A DNA stretch of 64,000 bases from contig NZ_BAFZ01000061.1 of the NCBI RefSeq assembly GCF_000308575.1, positions 1 through 64,000 on the forward strand. Reading direction: 5' to 3'. The notes beneath the pieces were generated by a model. That model was not told the DNA's origin and did no database searches. It worked only from the letters and a program-made list of their open reading frames with translations. Made by a program: the position numbers and the translations under genes. Positions 26,041-34,423 of this stretch are shown here, piece after piece. The first letter of the stretch is position 1. Every line of letters starts with the position of its first letter. Origin of the DNA: Nocardia exalbida NBRC 100660 (GTDB lineage Bacteria; Actinomycetota; Actinomycetes; Mycobacteriales; Mycobacteriaceae).

Positions 26041-26224
26041 CCGCCCCTCGCGCCGGGCTCGAATCGGCGCTGATCTGGATCTCCGACCGCCCGAGCCGGC
26101 CTCGCCCGGCTTGCGGCGGAGATCGCCTTGCCACGCGCACACCACCTGATCCGGCAGTCGGAAGCCCGGCTCGCACGACGCTCAGGAGGTGGTTCGACAT
26201 GTATTTGCCACCGAAGGATCTGTA

Positions 26225-27811
26225 ATGCCAGCAATCTCGCGCCGGTCACTGTTGACCGGTATCGCCGCGACCGGTGCCGCTGCCTTGGCCGTCCGCGCAC
26301 CCGTGCCTGCCGCCGCACAGGTGAACAACGTCGCGCTGACCCACGAGGAGCACCGCGTGGTGGTGGTCGGCTCCGGTTTCGGTGGCGGAGTCAGTGCCCT
26401 GCGCCTGGCACGAGCGGGTGTCCCCGTGACCGTGCTCGAGCGCGGGATGCGCTGGACCACCGGACCGAATGCCGAAACATTCCCCCGCGCCTCGTCACCG
26501 GACAAGCGATTGCTGTGGTATCGCTCCAGTCCGAATCTGTTCGGGCGGCCGATGGTGTTCGAGCCCTACACCGGCTTGGTCGAAGCGGTGCCGGGAGTGA
26601 ACATGACCGCCCTGTGCGCGTCGGGCGTCGGTGGCGGTTCCCTCGTCTATCAGGGAATGTCGCTACAGCCCACGCAGGAGGTGTTCGACACCCACTTCCC
26701 CGCGGAACTGGATTGGGCGCTGATGAACAGGGTCCACTATCCGCGAGTGGCCCGGATGCTGGGCTTGGCCGAGGCGCCCGACGAGCTGATCGCCAGCGAC
26801 AACTACCGGGCCGCACGAGTTTTCGCCGATCGCGTCCAGCGGGCCGGGATGCCGCTGTCGAAGATCCCGATGCCCATCGACTGGGATTTCGCGCTGGCCG
26901 AGTTGCGCGGGGAGATGAAACCGTCCTACACCAATGGTGACGGCGCGATGGGCGTCAACAACGGCGGCAAGCACTCGGTCGATGTCACCTATATCGCCGC
27001 CGCCGAGGCCACCGGTCTGGTGCGGGTGGAAACCCTGCACGAGGTCACCGACGTCGAACGCGCATCCGACGGCCGGTGGATCGTGCATGTGCAGCGCCTG
27101 GATACCACCGGAACGGTGGTCGAGAACAAGATCCTCACCACCGGCGCGTTGATCTTGGCGGCGGGCAGTCTCAACACCACCCGCCTACTGATGCGCGCGG
27201 GCGCCAAGGGGCTCATCCGTGATCTGCCGGACGGGTTGGGCCAGGGCTGGGGTTCCAACGCCGACCGCATCTACGTCTGGACCGATCCCTCCGCCGAATT
27301 CGGCGCTCCCCAGGGTGGGCCGGTGGTCTACGGCAGCAAGAACTGGGACGATCCGCACGCCGCCCACACGGTGATCCAGGCATCCATTCCGCCTTTGTCG
27401 CTGGACCCTCGCAGCACCATGATGGTCGGATACGGCGTCAGCGACGGACGCGGCACGTTTACCTACGATTCCGCACGCGACGACGCGATCCTGCACTGGC
27501 CCACCGACGGTGACAGCTACATCCAGGACAATCACATCGGCCCCGCCGTCCACCGGATCGCCGGACCCGACGGCATGCTGCTCGACACCAATGCCCTGTT
27601 CCCCTCGACCTGGCATCCCCTGGGTGGGGCGGGGATGGGCGTGGTCTGCGACCTCGACGGCCGCGTGCACGACCAACCGGGGCTCTACGTCCTCGACGGA
27701 GCGTTGATGCCGGGCAACACCGCGGCGTGCAACCCGTCGATGACCATCGCCGCGGTCGCCGAACGCGCCATGGACAATATCGTCGCCCGCGACATCGGCA
27801 CCCGGATCTGA
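26225..27811 (+). CDS. Tat-exported GMC oxidoreductase, cholesterol-oxidase-like
   Basis: A 528-residue FAD enzyme. A Tat signal (SRRSLLTGIAATGAAAL, cleavage near residue 31) precedes the FAD-binding GSGFGGG at 49-55, with VPVTVLERGMRW after it. GVGGGSLVYQGM near 135 and the C-terminal HPLGGAGMG (active-site His) and NTAACNPSMTIAAVAERA match class I cholesterol oxidases, which convert 3-beta-hydroxysterols to 4-en-3-ones with release of peroxide. The ATG at 26225 has GAAGGA upstream; an earlier in-frame start would bury the Tat motif. The substrate may be cholesterol or another sterol. Confidence 0.85.
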   Translation: MPAISRRSLLTGIAATGAAALAVRAPVPAAAQVNNVALTHEEHRVVVVGSGFGGGVSALRLARAGVPVTVLERGMRWTTGPNAETFPRASSPDKRLLWYRSSPNLFGRPMVFEPYTGLVEAVPGVNMTALCASGVGGGSLVYQGMSLQPTQEVFDTHFPAELDWALMNRVHYPRVARMLGLAEAPDELIASDNYRAARVFADRVQRAGMPLSKIPMPIDWDFALAELRGEMKPSYTNGDGAMGVNNGGKHSVDVTYIAAAEATGLVRVETLHEVTDVERASDGRWIVHVQRLDTTGTVVENKILTTGALILAAGSLNTTRLLMRAGAKGLIRDLPDGLGQGWGSNADRIYVWTDPSAEFGAPQGGPVVYGSKNWDDPHAAHTVIQASIPPLSLDPRSTMMVGYGVSDGRGTFTYDSARDDAILHWPTDGDSYIQDNHIGPAVHRIAGPDGMLLDTNALFPSTWHPLGGAGMGVVCDLDGRVHDQPGLYVLDGALMPGNTAACNPSMTIAAVAERAMDNIVARDIGTRI

Positions 27812-27845
27812 CGCGCGAGCTTCCCTCGACGGAGCGGTGATCATC

Positions 27846-29228
27846 GTGAAAACTTCTGTAATGGCTCCTGCGACTTCGGTCGAGATCCTCCCCGGCAAGC
27901 GACTCCGGCGACGCACCCGCATGTGCGGTGCGGCGCTGGTCGCTGTCCTGCTCGCGGCCGGAGCCGCGGCGGTCGTGGGGGATACCGCGACAGCTCGGGC
28001 GCAGCCTCCCGAGTGTCGCGGGGAGCATTTCGTGGCGTCGTGGACGGCCAGCCCCACCGATTCGGTGACTCCCCTCGACGCGGCCGGAGGGCCGATTCCG
28101 GTCGCGGTCGACGATCAGAGTTTTCGGATGGTCATCACTCCGCACCTGGGTGGATCGCGACTGCGTGTGCATCTGACCAACCGGTTCGGGCTGACGCCGG
28201 TCACATTCGAACGGGTGAGCATCGCCGACCAGGTATCCGGCGCGGCGGTGGCGAACCCGGTGCCGGTGCTGTTCGGCGGGCAGGCAGCGATCACCTTGCC
28301 TGCCGGAGCCGATGTCGTCAGCGACCCGGTGTCGTTCGATGTCTCGGCGTTCGCCCCGTTGGCGGTCAGCATCTACGTTCCCGATCCGGCGGGGCCGCCG
28401 ACCAAGCACTGGAACGCCAACGCCACCTCGTTCTACTCTCCCGCCGGTAGCGGTGATCTCACCGGGCGGCCAGGCTCCGACGGATTCGGCTCCACCACCG
28501 GTTCCTGGTTGTATGTCGCCGCTCTGGACGTTCTCGCACCCTCCGATACCCGTGCGGTGGTGGCGTTCGGTGACTCCATCACCGACGGTTTCGTGGGGGC
28601 GACCGCTTTGAGCGTGCCGGTGGATCGCGGGGTGGCCGACACCAACGGGCGCTATCCCGACGTGCTGCAACGCCGTCTGGACGCCGCGGGCATTCCGCTG
28701 TCGGTGGTGAACGCCGGAATCGGCAGCAATCGGGTGCTCACCAGCGGTGAGCCGCTTCTGCTCGGCCCCAGCGGGCTGGCGCGCTTCGAGCGCGACGCGC
28801 TCGCTCAGTCGGGTGTCAGCGGGGTTCTCGTCCAAGAAGGCATCAACGATCTCGGCCTGCCGCCGCCCGCCGGGGCCACCCAGATGATCGCGGGCTACGA
28901 GAAACTCATCACCACCGCACACGCGCACGGCAAGAAGATCTGGCTGGGCACACTGCTTCCCGCCTCCGACGCCCTCGTCGACGGTGTACTTCTGGCACCC
29001 CGCAGCGAGACCGACCGGCAGCAGATCAACGCCTGGATACGCACCCAGAACCTCGCCGAGGGCATCGTCGACTTCGACGCCGCCCTGCGCGACCCCGCAA
29101 ACCCATCCGTGCTGCGAAATGACTACGGCAGTCCGGATCGCCTGCATCCCAGCCTCGCCGGCTACCGTGCGATGGCCGAGACGGTCGACCTGGCTCTACT
29201 CGGCAACTCTCCATCACCGGGCTGCTGA
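27846..29228 (+). CDS. Secreted SGNH/GDSL hydrolase
   Basis: A ~460-residue exported esterase-like protein. After a signal peptide (RTRMCGAALVAVLLAAGAAA) comes an N-terminal beta domain of about 180 residues, then the SGNH domain: block I FGDSITDG with the nucleophile Ser, block III GIGSNRVL, QEGINDLG, and block V DRLHPSLAGY carrying Asp and His. GTG 27846 is chosen because GGAG is 11 bases upstream; GTG 27837 would be too close to it and ATG 27861 is also possible. It follows the oxidase by 34 bp, so lipase, oxidase and hydrolase form an exported set. Confidence 0.85.
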   Translation: MKTSVMAPATSVEILPGKRLRRRTRMCGAALVAVLLAAGAAAVVGDTATARAQPPECRGEHFVASWTASPTDSVTPLDAAGGPIPVAVDDQSFRMVITPHLGGSRLRVHLTNRFGLTPVTFERVSIADQVSGAAVANPVPVLFGGQAAITLPAGADVVSDPVSFDVSAFAPLAVSIYVPDPAGPPTKHWNANATSFYSPAGSGDLTGRPGSDGFGSTTGSWLYVAALDVLAPSDTRAVVAFGDSITDGFVGATALSVPVDRGVADTNGRYPDVLQRRLDAAGIPLSVVNAGIGSNRVLTSGEPLLLGPSGLARFERDALAQSGVSGVLVQEGINDLGLPPPAGATQMIAGYEKLITTAHAHGKKIWLGTLLPASDALVDGVLLAPRSETDRQQINAWIRTQNLAEGIVDFDAALRDPANPSVLRNDYGSPDRLHPSLAGYRAMAETVDLALLGNSPSPGC

Positions 29229-29378
29229 CGAGCCTCCGCTACCGACCGGCTACGGCTCGCGGGAGTGTCGGTGCGCGGTCGTCGTGGCCGAGCTGGTAGG
29301 GCGTGCGGCGTATTCGCGAGTCGGCGGATTCTTCGGCCGCCGAGATAGCGAGGCTGCGACGCATGGCCGAGCCGTGTA

Positions 29379-30014
29379 TCAGGCCGAGGGAGAACGGTTC
29401 TCGTCGTCGCGAGAGCCGAACTCCAGCTCGGCGGGCAGGGGTTCGGCATCCGGGTCGGACCGCAGATCAGCGCTGTTGAAGACCATGGCCAAGCACAGAT
29501 AGGAGCCGGTGACGAACATGAGTTCCATCAGCTGCCGGGTGTCGAAGTGCGTCCCGAGCTCGGTCCAGGTGTCGTCGTCGATGCGGTGCCGGTCCAGCAG
29601 CTGGTCGGCGGCGGTGAGTAGCAGCCGCTCCGGTCGGGTCCGGAGTTCGGCGCCCGGATTCTGTCGTACAGCGGCGATCTGTGTGGGGGACAAGCCCGTT
29701 CGCAGACCGATGCGGACATGCTGTTCCCATTCGTAGCGCGAACCGCTGCGCCAGGCCACACGGAGGATAACCAGTTCACGCCAACGCGGGTCCAGGGTGC
29801 AGCGCTCGAGGAGCAGGCTGTTGTAGGTGAGCCACGCGGCGGCCAGCTCCGGATGGTGCCCGAGCACTCCGAGCACGTTGGGCAGGGGAGGGGCGTCGGG
29901 GGCGCCGGACAGGTAGCGGTCGGCCATGGTCAGCCGTCCGCGCAGCATCTCCCGGGCCTGCTCGTCCCACTGGTGGATCGGCAGCGGTGGCAGCCGGGGC
30001 TCGGATGGCGTCAT
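29379..30014 (-). CDS. Carboxymuconolactone-decarboxylase / AhpD-like protein
   Basis: A 211-residue protein of the CMD family. It has the helical core LLERCTLDPRWRELVILRVAWRSGSRYEWEQHVRIG near residues 65-100, with the usual E-x-x-x-H pattern (YEWEQH), and a second half with DDTWTELGTHFDTRQLMELMF. The AhpD CxxC pair is absent, so a peroxidase-type redox cycle is unlikely; a lyase or hydrolase role on an aromatic-derived lactone is possible. It lies 85 bp downstream of a TetR gene in the same direction and may be part of the same regulated catabolic block. Confidence 0.78.
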   Translation of the reverse strand: MTPSEPRLPPLPIHQWDEQAREMLRGRLTMADRYLSGAPDAPPLPNVLGVLGHHPELAAAWLTYNSLLLERCTLDPRWRELVILRVAWRSGSRYEWEQHVRIGLRTGLSPTQIAAVRQNPGAELRTRPERLLLTAADQLLDRHRIDDDTWTELGTHFDTRQLMELMFVTGSYLCLAMVFNSADLRSDPDAEPLPAELEFGSRDDENRSPSA

Positions 30015-30099
30015 GTCGCCGGTCGTTCCCGGCGGAGGTGAACGGTCGTGATGCTGTGCACCCGCACACCGTAAGCGTGATCGCGGGCCGCGAACAAGG

Positions 30100-30723
30100 T
30101 CAGGATCGGCCGCTTCCCGCGGCGCGCGTCTTTCCGGGGCTGCGTTCGCCTTCCACGCTGCGCAGGAAGTTCTCGATCAAGGCGATCGTCTCGGTGTGTC
30201 CGGTGTCGATGTCGAAAGACTCCTCCATGCGCAGGAATCGCGAGATGCTGGACATCAGCATGACGAGAGTGGTCGGTGTCCACATGGGCGCGACGTCGGG
30301 GTAGCCGCGCAGGATGTCGCCGACCGCCTCGAGTTGCAGGAGCCGGAATCGCCGTGAGGACTGGGCGATCTCGGCCCTGATCGTCTTGCGGTGATTGGCC
30401 ATCGAGACGAATTCCATGGTGAGCGCGGTCTGTGACTGATCATGGATGGCCTCCCACAGCGCCCACAGCGGCTGGGTGGCCTCGAGGGCCTCGCGCTGGC
30501 GCTGGTAGCTGCGGTCGGCCCCGCGACGGAACAACTCCACGAACAGGTTGTCCATGGTGTCGTAGTGGTAGTAGACCAGCCCCGGGTTGACTCCCGCCCT
30601 GGCGGCGAGGCGCCGTGAGCTGACGGCGGCATAGCCCTCTTCCAGCATGATCTGCTCGGCCGCGTCGAGCAGTGCCACGCGGGTGGCCGCACTGTGGGCC
30701 CTGCTCGCCCGTTCCACCTTCAT
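30100..30723 (-). CDS. TetR/AcrR family regulator of the Rieske oxygenase operon
   Basis: A 207-residue TetR protein. The DNA-binding domain is at about 10-55 (LLDAAEQIMLEEGYAAVSSR, then NPGLVYYHYDTMDNLFVELF). GGGAGG nine bases upstream supports the ATG at 30723; the longer frame runs into the promoter. It diverges from the oxygenase operon at 30937 and the region between contains a strong promoter overlapped by tandem repeats, so repression of that operon is likely. The CMD-family gene downstream may be co-transcribed with it. Confidence 0.9.
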   Translation of the reverse strand: MKVERASRAHSAATRVALLDAAEQIMLEEGYAAVSSRRLAARAGVNPGLVYYHYDTMDNLFVELFRRGADRSYQRQREALEATQPLWALWEAIHDQSQTALTMEFVSMANHRKTIRAEIAQSSRRFRLLQLEAVGDILRGYPDVAPMWTPTTLVMLMSSISRFLRMEESFDIDTGHTETIALIENFLRSVEGERSPGKTRAAGSGRS

Positions 30724-30820
30724 CGCCTGCCGCCTCCCTTCGCTGTCGCTGCCCGGCACCGAGAACCGGCGGCGGTCCGCGGTCGCACGCCGCCACTCGA
30801 TCATATTGCCGGCGAGGTCT

Positions 30821-30893
30821 GTCAAGCCTTGACATCGCGCCCCGGCCGACCTTATAAATTTAACCAGTCGATCAAATTAACCGTTCGATCAAA
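30821..30893 (+). promoter_or_regulatory. Strong sigma-70-type promoter overlapped by tandem operators
   Basis: TTGACA (30829-30834) and TATAAA (30853-30858) are separated by 18 bases, close to a consensus promoter for the operon at 30937. Directly on the expected start site sit two head-to-tail 17-bp repeats: TTAACCAGTCGATCAAA (30860-30876) and TTAACCGTTCGATCAAA (30877-30893), each weakly palindromic. A separate perfect palindrome, GTCAAGCCTTGAC (30821-30833), overlaps the -35 box. The divergent TetR protein is the likely ligand of one or both elements. Confidence 0.75.
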
Positions 30894-30936
30894 CTTCTCG
30901 GGCCGGGCCTTCCCGGCGAACCGAATGGAGAACGCG

Positions 30937-31980
30937 GTGCCGATTCCAGCGGAGGAAGCCGCGCTCCGGCCTGGCATCCGGACGCACCCGGTGCGCGTGG
31001 CCGACGTGCGCACCGAGACTGCCGACGCCCGCTCGTTCGTTCTCGACATCCCGCCGCGGCTCGCGGACAGGTACGCGTATCGGGCCGGGCAGTTCCTCAC
31101 TCTGCGGGTGCGGATCGGTGCGCAGGTCCATCACCGGTCCTACTCGATGTCCTCCTCACCGGTGACCGACCCGCACCCGCAGATCACCGTCAAGCGGATA
31201 CCGCGGGGACTGGTGTCGACCTGGCTCACCGAACAGGTGCGGCCCGGCGACACCATGGACGTCACGGTCCCGATGGGCGCGTTCGTCCTGCCCGACTCCG
31301 AGCGCGACATCGTCGCCTTCGCGGCGGGAAGCGGTGTCACTCCGGTGTTCTCGATCGTGAAGACGGCACTGGCCACCACGACGCGCCGGGTGCGCCTGTT
31401 CTACGCCAACCGCGATCGCGATGCGATCATCTTCGCGACCGGCCTGGCCGACCTTGTCGCGCGCTACCCCGGTCGGCTGACCGTCGTCCACCACATCGAC
31501 ACCGAATCCGGTCTGCTCACGGCCGGGCGGATCAGCGAAACACTCTCCGGCGCAATTGATCACGAGTACTTCCTGTGTGGTCCGGCGCCCTTCATGGATG
31601 TCGTTCGCTCCGGCCTGTCGCAGGGCGGTGTTCCGGACGAGCGGGTGCACCTCGAACGCTTCACCCCCGGTGAAGCAGCCGCTCCCGAGGATCCGGCCGG
31701 CGGCGAGCCCGCGCGGGTCACCATCCGCTGCGGACGCCGGACCGCCGGCGGCGAGCACCGCGGCGGTACCACCGTCCTGCAGGCGGCGCGGGCACTGGGC
31801 CTGCGCCCGCCCTCGTCCTGTGAGACGGGCAGCTGCGCGACCTGCATCGCACGAGTGGTCGAAGGCAGTGCGGTGATGCGCAACAACGAGGTGCTCACCG
31901 CGGAGGAAATCGCCGACGGCTGGGTGCTCACCTGCCAGGCCGTCCCGACCGGCCCGCTGCTGCGGGTCGACTACGACTAG
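30937..31980 (+). CDS. Oxygenase reductase (FAD, NAD(P)H and plant-type 2Fe-2S), KshB-like
   Basis: A 347-residue electron-transfer protein for the Rieske oxygenases downstream. The N-terminal FAD domain has RSYS at 67-70, the NAD domain GSGVTPV at 131-137 and FLCGPAPFM near 212, and the C-terminal ferredoxin domain has cysteines 295, 300, 303 and 333 (CETGSCATC). Domain order and length match KshB and phenylacetyl-CoA-type reductases. GTG 30937 has GGAGAA upstream; the ATG at 30925 lies inside that ribosome site and lacks one of its own. It is the first gene of the catabolic operon. Confidence 0.85.
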   Translation: MPIPAEEAALRPGIRTHPVRVADVRTETADARSFVLDIPPRLADRYAYRAGQFLTLRVRIGAQVHHRSYSMSSSPVTDPHPQITVKRIPRGLVSTWLTEQVRPGDTMDVTVPMGAFVLPDSERDIVAFAAGSGVTPVFSIVKTALATTTRRVRLFYANRDRDAIIFATGLADLVARYPGRLTVVHHIDTESGLLTAGRISETLSGAIDHEYFLCGPAPFMDVVRSGLSQGGVPDERVHLERFTPGEAAAPEDPAGGEPARVTIRCGRRTAGGEHRGGTTVLQAARALGLRPPSSCETGSCATCIARVVEGSAVMRNNEVLTAEEIADGWVLTCQAVPTGPLLRVDYD

Positions 31981-31991
31981 GAGCGCCACCG

Positions 31992-32759
31992 ATGTCACTC
32001 CCGCACACCTCCGAGAAACCGGCCGGGCGGACCGCTGTCGTCACCGGCGGAGCCTCCGGCATGGGCCTGGCGATCTGCCGCCGCCTCGCCGCCGCTGGCG
32101 ACCGGGTGGCGATCCTCGACCTCGACGGCGCCGAGCGCGCCGCCGAGGAGATCCGTGCGACCGGTGGCACGGCAACAGGTTTCGCGGTCGACGTCACCGA
32201 TCGCGCGGCCGTCGAAGCCGCCCTGACCGCCACCCGCACGGCCTTCGGCCCGGTGGACATCCTCGTCACCAGCGCCGGATTGGTGGCTTTCGAGCCGTTC
32301 ACCGACATCTCCCTGGAATCGTGGAATCGCGTCGTCGAGGTCAATCTCACCGGCACGTTCCACTGCGTGCAGGCTGTCGTCCCGGACATGCTGGCCCGCC
32401 AGTGGGGGCGGATCGTGACCATCTCCTCGTCGAGCGCCCAGCGTGGCTCGCCGGGGATGGTGCATTACACCGCTGCCAAAGGCGCCGTGATCGCGATGAC
32501 CAAGGGGCTCGCCCGCGAATACGCCTCGCGCGGCATCACGGTGAACACGATCCCGCCGTCGGGTATCGACACCCCGATGTCGCGCGGTTCGCAGGCGGCC
32601 GGGCATCTGCCGGACAACGCGACCATGGCGAACGCGATCCCGGTCGGCTTCCTCGGCACCGGTGACGACATCGCCGCCGCGTGCGCGTTCCTGTGCTCCG
32701 AGGACGCCCGCTACATCACCGGGCAGGTGGTCGGCGTCAACGGCGGCACCGTCATCTGA
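31992..32759 (+). CDS. Short-chain dehydrogenase/reductase
   Basis: A 255-residue classical SDR. TGGASGMG at 18-25 binds the dinucleotide, DLD near 43-45 suggests NAD(H), and the catalytic Ser in TISSSS with Tyr159 and Lys163 (YTAAK) is intact. The C-terminal NGGTVI is usual for the fold. It lies 11 bp after the reductase gene and 32 bp before the first Rieske gene, so it probably dehydrogenates a diol or alcohol intermediate of that pathway. The substrate is not deducible. Confidence 0.88.
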   Translation: MSLPHTSEKPAGRTAVVTGGASGMGLAICRRLAAAGDRVAILDLDGAERAAEEIRATGGTATGFAVDVTDRAAVEAALTATRTAFGPVDILVTSAGLVAFEPFTDISLESWNRVVEVNLTGTFHCVQAVVPDMLARQWGRIVTISSSSAQRGSPGMVHYTAAKGAVIAMTKGLAREYASRGITVNTIPPSGIDTPMSRGSQAAGHLPDNATMANAIPVGFLGTGDDIAAACAFLCSEDARYITGQVVGVNGGTVI

Positions 32760-32791
32760 CCCGTCCCTCACCGCAGAAGTGGAGTACCACG

Positions 32792-34066
32792 ATGACCGAC
32801 TGGCCCAAGCCCACCGCGGGTAGCTGGACCCGACACTATCCGGACCTGGGCACCGGCCCGATCTCGTTCGAGGATTCGGTGTCCCCGGAGTTCTTCGAGT
32901 TGGAGCGGGAGGCGATTTTCAAGCGTGCTTGGCTGAATGTGGGTCGGGTGGAGCAGGTTCCGAGGGTGGGGAGTTATTTCACGAAGGAGATCGATGCGGC
33001 GCGTACGTCGGTGATCGTGGTGCGTGATCGTGCGGGGCGGGTGCGTGCGTTCCACAATATTTGTCGTCATCGTGGGAACAAGTTGGTGTGGAACGATTTT
33101 CCGAAGGAGGAGACGTCGGGGACGTGTCGGCAGTTCACGTGTAAGTATCACGGTTGGCGTTATGGGTTGGATGGTGGGTTGAGCTTTGTGCAGCAGGAGG
33201 GGGAGTTCTTCGATCTGGACAAGGATCGGTTCGGGCTTGCTGTGGTGCATTGTGAGGTGTGGGCGGGTTTTATTTTCGTGAATTTGGCTGCCGAGCCGGC
33301 GCAGACGTTGCGGGAGTTCCTGGGTCCGATGGTGACGGCGTTGGAGGGCTACCCCTTCGACCGCATGACGGAGTGGTACGAGTTCCGGGCCGAGAACCAG
33401 AGCAACTGGAAACTGTTCGCCGATGCCTTCCAGGAGTACTACCACGTGCCGGGTCTGCACTCGCAGCAGGTTCCCGGCGCGGTGCGCAAGCCGGATGCCG
33501 GATTCACCTGCGCGCATTTCCAGCTCGACGGTCCGCACCGAATGGTCAGCACCGGGGGTGCTCGGCGCTGGACACTGCCCGCGGAGTACATGTACCCGAT
33601 CGAGCGGGTCACCCACAGCGGTCTGGTGGGTCCGTGGGAATCACCGGACATCGGTGAACTGCCACCAGGTATCAATCCCGGCCGGGTGGAGCCCTGGGGA
33701 ATCGATAACTTCCAGATCTTCCCCAACATCGAGATCCTGTTCTATCGCGGCTGGTATCTGCTCTACCGCTACTGGCCCACCTCCTACAACACCCACGTGT
33801 TCGAGGGCACGCTGTGCTTCCAGCCGGCCGACACGGTGCGCAAACGCGTCGAGCACGAGGTGGCCTCGGTCGTGTTCAAGGAGTTCGCGTTGCAGGACGC
33901 GGGCATGTTGACCGGCACCCAGACCGCACTGGAGCAGGCCTACCGCACCGCGAACGTCACCGATTACCCCGTCAACGACCAGGAGATCCTGGTGCGGCAC
34001 TTCCACAAGGTCGTGGCCGACTGGGTGGACGACTACCGCGGCGAGCGCGTGGGAGCCCGGTCATGA
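32792..34066 (+). CDS. Rieske non-haem iron oxygenase, alpha subunit (first copy)
   Basis: A 424-residue oxygenase. The Rieske ligands are C91-x-H93 and C117-x2-H120 (CRHRGN, CKYHGW). The C-terminal catalytic domain has the mononuclear iron region NWKLFADAFQEYYHVPGLH near residues 205-225. Such enzymes hydroxylate or demethylate aromatic, steroid or quaternary-amine substrates using electrons from a reductase, here the one at 30937. No conventional beta subunit follows; a 111-residue protein does, overlapping by ATGA. Codon use changes abruptly in bases 32882-33369, which are nearly identical to the second copy. Confidence 0.9.
   Translation: MTDWPKPTAGSWTRHYPDLGTGPISFEDSVSPEFFELEREAIFKRAWLNVGRVEQVPRVGSYFTKEIDAARTSVIVVRDRAGRVRAFHNICRHRGNKLVWNDFPKEETSGTCRQFTCKYHGWRYGLDGGLSFVQQEGEFFDLDKDRFGLAVVHCEVWAGFIFVNLAAEPAQTLREFLGPMVTALEGYPFDRMTEWYEFRAENQSNWKLFADAFQEYYHVPGLHSQQVPGAVRKPDAGFTCAHFQLDGPHRMVSTGGARRWTLPAEYMYPIERVTHSGLVGPWESPDIGELPPGINPGRVEPWGIDNFQIFPNIEILFYRGWYLLYRYWPTSYNTHVFEGTLCFQPADTVRKRVEHEVASVVFKEFALQDAGMLTGTQTALEQAYRTANVTDYPVNDQEILVRHFHKVVADWVDDYRGERVGARS
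32882..33369 (+). repeat. 488-bp near-identical block, copy 1 (gene-conversion tract)
   Basis: This block matches 35387-35874 base for base at a constant offset of 2505, with one visible difference (T at 33325, G at 35830). It covers the Rieske domain of the first oxygenase. Outside it the two genes differ in DNA and protein. Within it third codon positions are rich in T and G (for example GTGTGGAACGATTTTCCG), unlike the C-rich flanks, so the tract looks imported. Confidence 0.93.
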
Positions 34067-34398
34067 GCGGGCCCATGCTGCCTCCGGCCTTCGCCGAGTT
34101 CGAGAAATTCGCGCCGACCTGGTGCCTGGAATCCGAGTCCGCCCGATGGGCCCAGCGGCAGGCGAGCACGATGGCGGAGCTCAACGCCTTCTACGACGCG
34201 TTCTTCCCCCGCCTGGACGACGCCATCGTCTATTGCGACAAGTTCCCCCTCGACGAGCTGCCCGACGACGCCCTCAACCTGCTGCACCTCGTCTACTCGC
34301 TGGTCATGGTGGCGATGGCGGTGGAGATCTTCCAGCAGCCCGCCCCGGTCGACAGCGCCGACGCCTGGCTGGCGCGGGTCGGCGAGCCCACGCCCTGA
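34063..34398 (+). CDS. Small protein paired with the Rieske oxygenase (first copy)
   Basis: A 111-residue acidic protein, not recognised as a known family. Landmarks are MSGPMLPPAFAEFEKFAPTW, a helix with WAQRQASTMAELNAFYDAFF, and FPLDELPDDALNLLHLVYSL near residues 66-85. A paralogue of the same length follows the second Rieske gene at 36568. The ATGA overlap with the oxygenase gene suggests coupled translation and a stoichiometric partner. It has no metal-binding cluster, signal or membrane helix. It could be an unusual small subunit or assembly factor. Confidence 0.7.
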   Translation: MSGPMLPPAFAEFEKFAPTWCLESESARWAQRQASTMAELNAFYDAFFPRLDDAIVYCDKFPLDELPDDALNLLHLVYSLVMVAMAVEIFQQPAPVDSADAWLARVGEPTP

Positions 34399-34423
34399 CC
34401 GGCCGAATCCGAAGGATCAGATC

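Noticed and set aside
32882..33369. The repeated 488-bp block as a mobile element
   Set aside because: It lies inside coding frames, keeps the frame, and lacks terminal inverted repeats, target duplications or a transposase.
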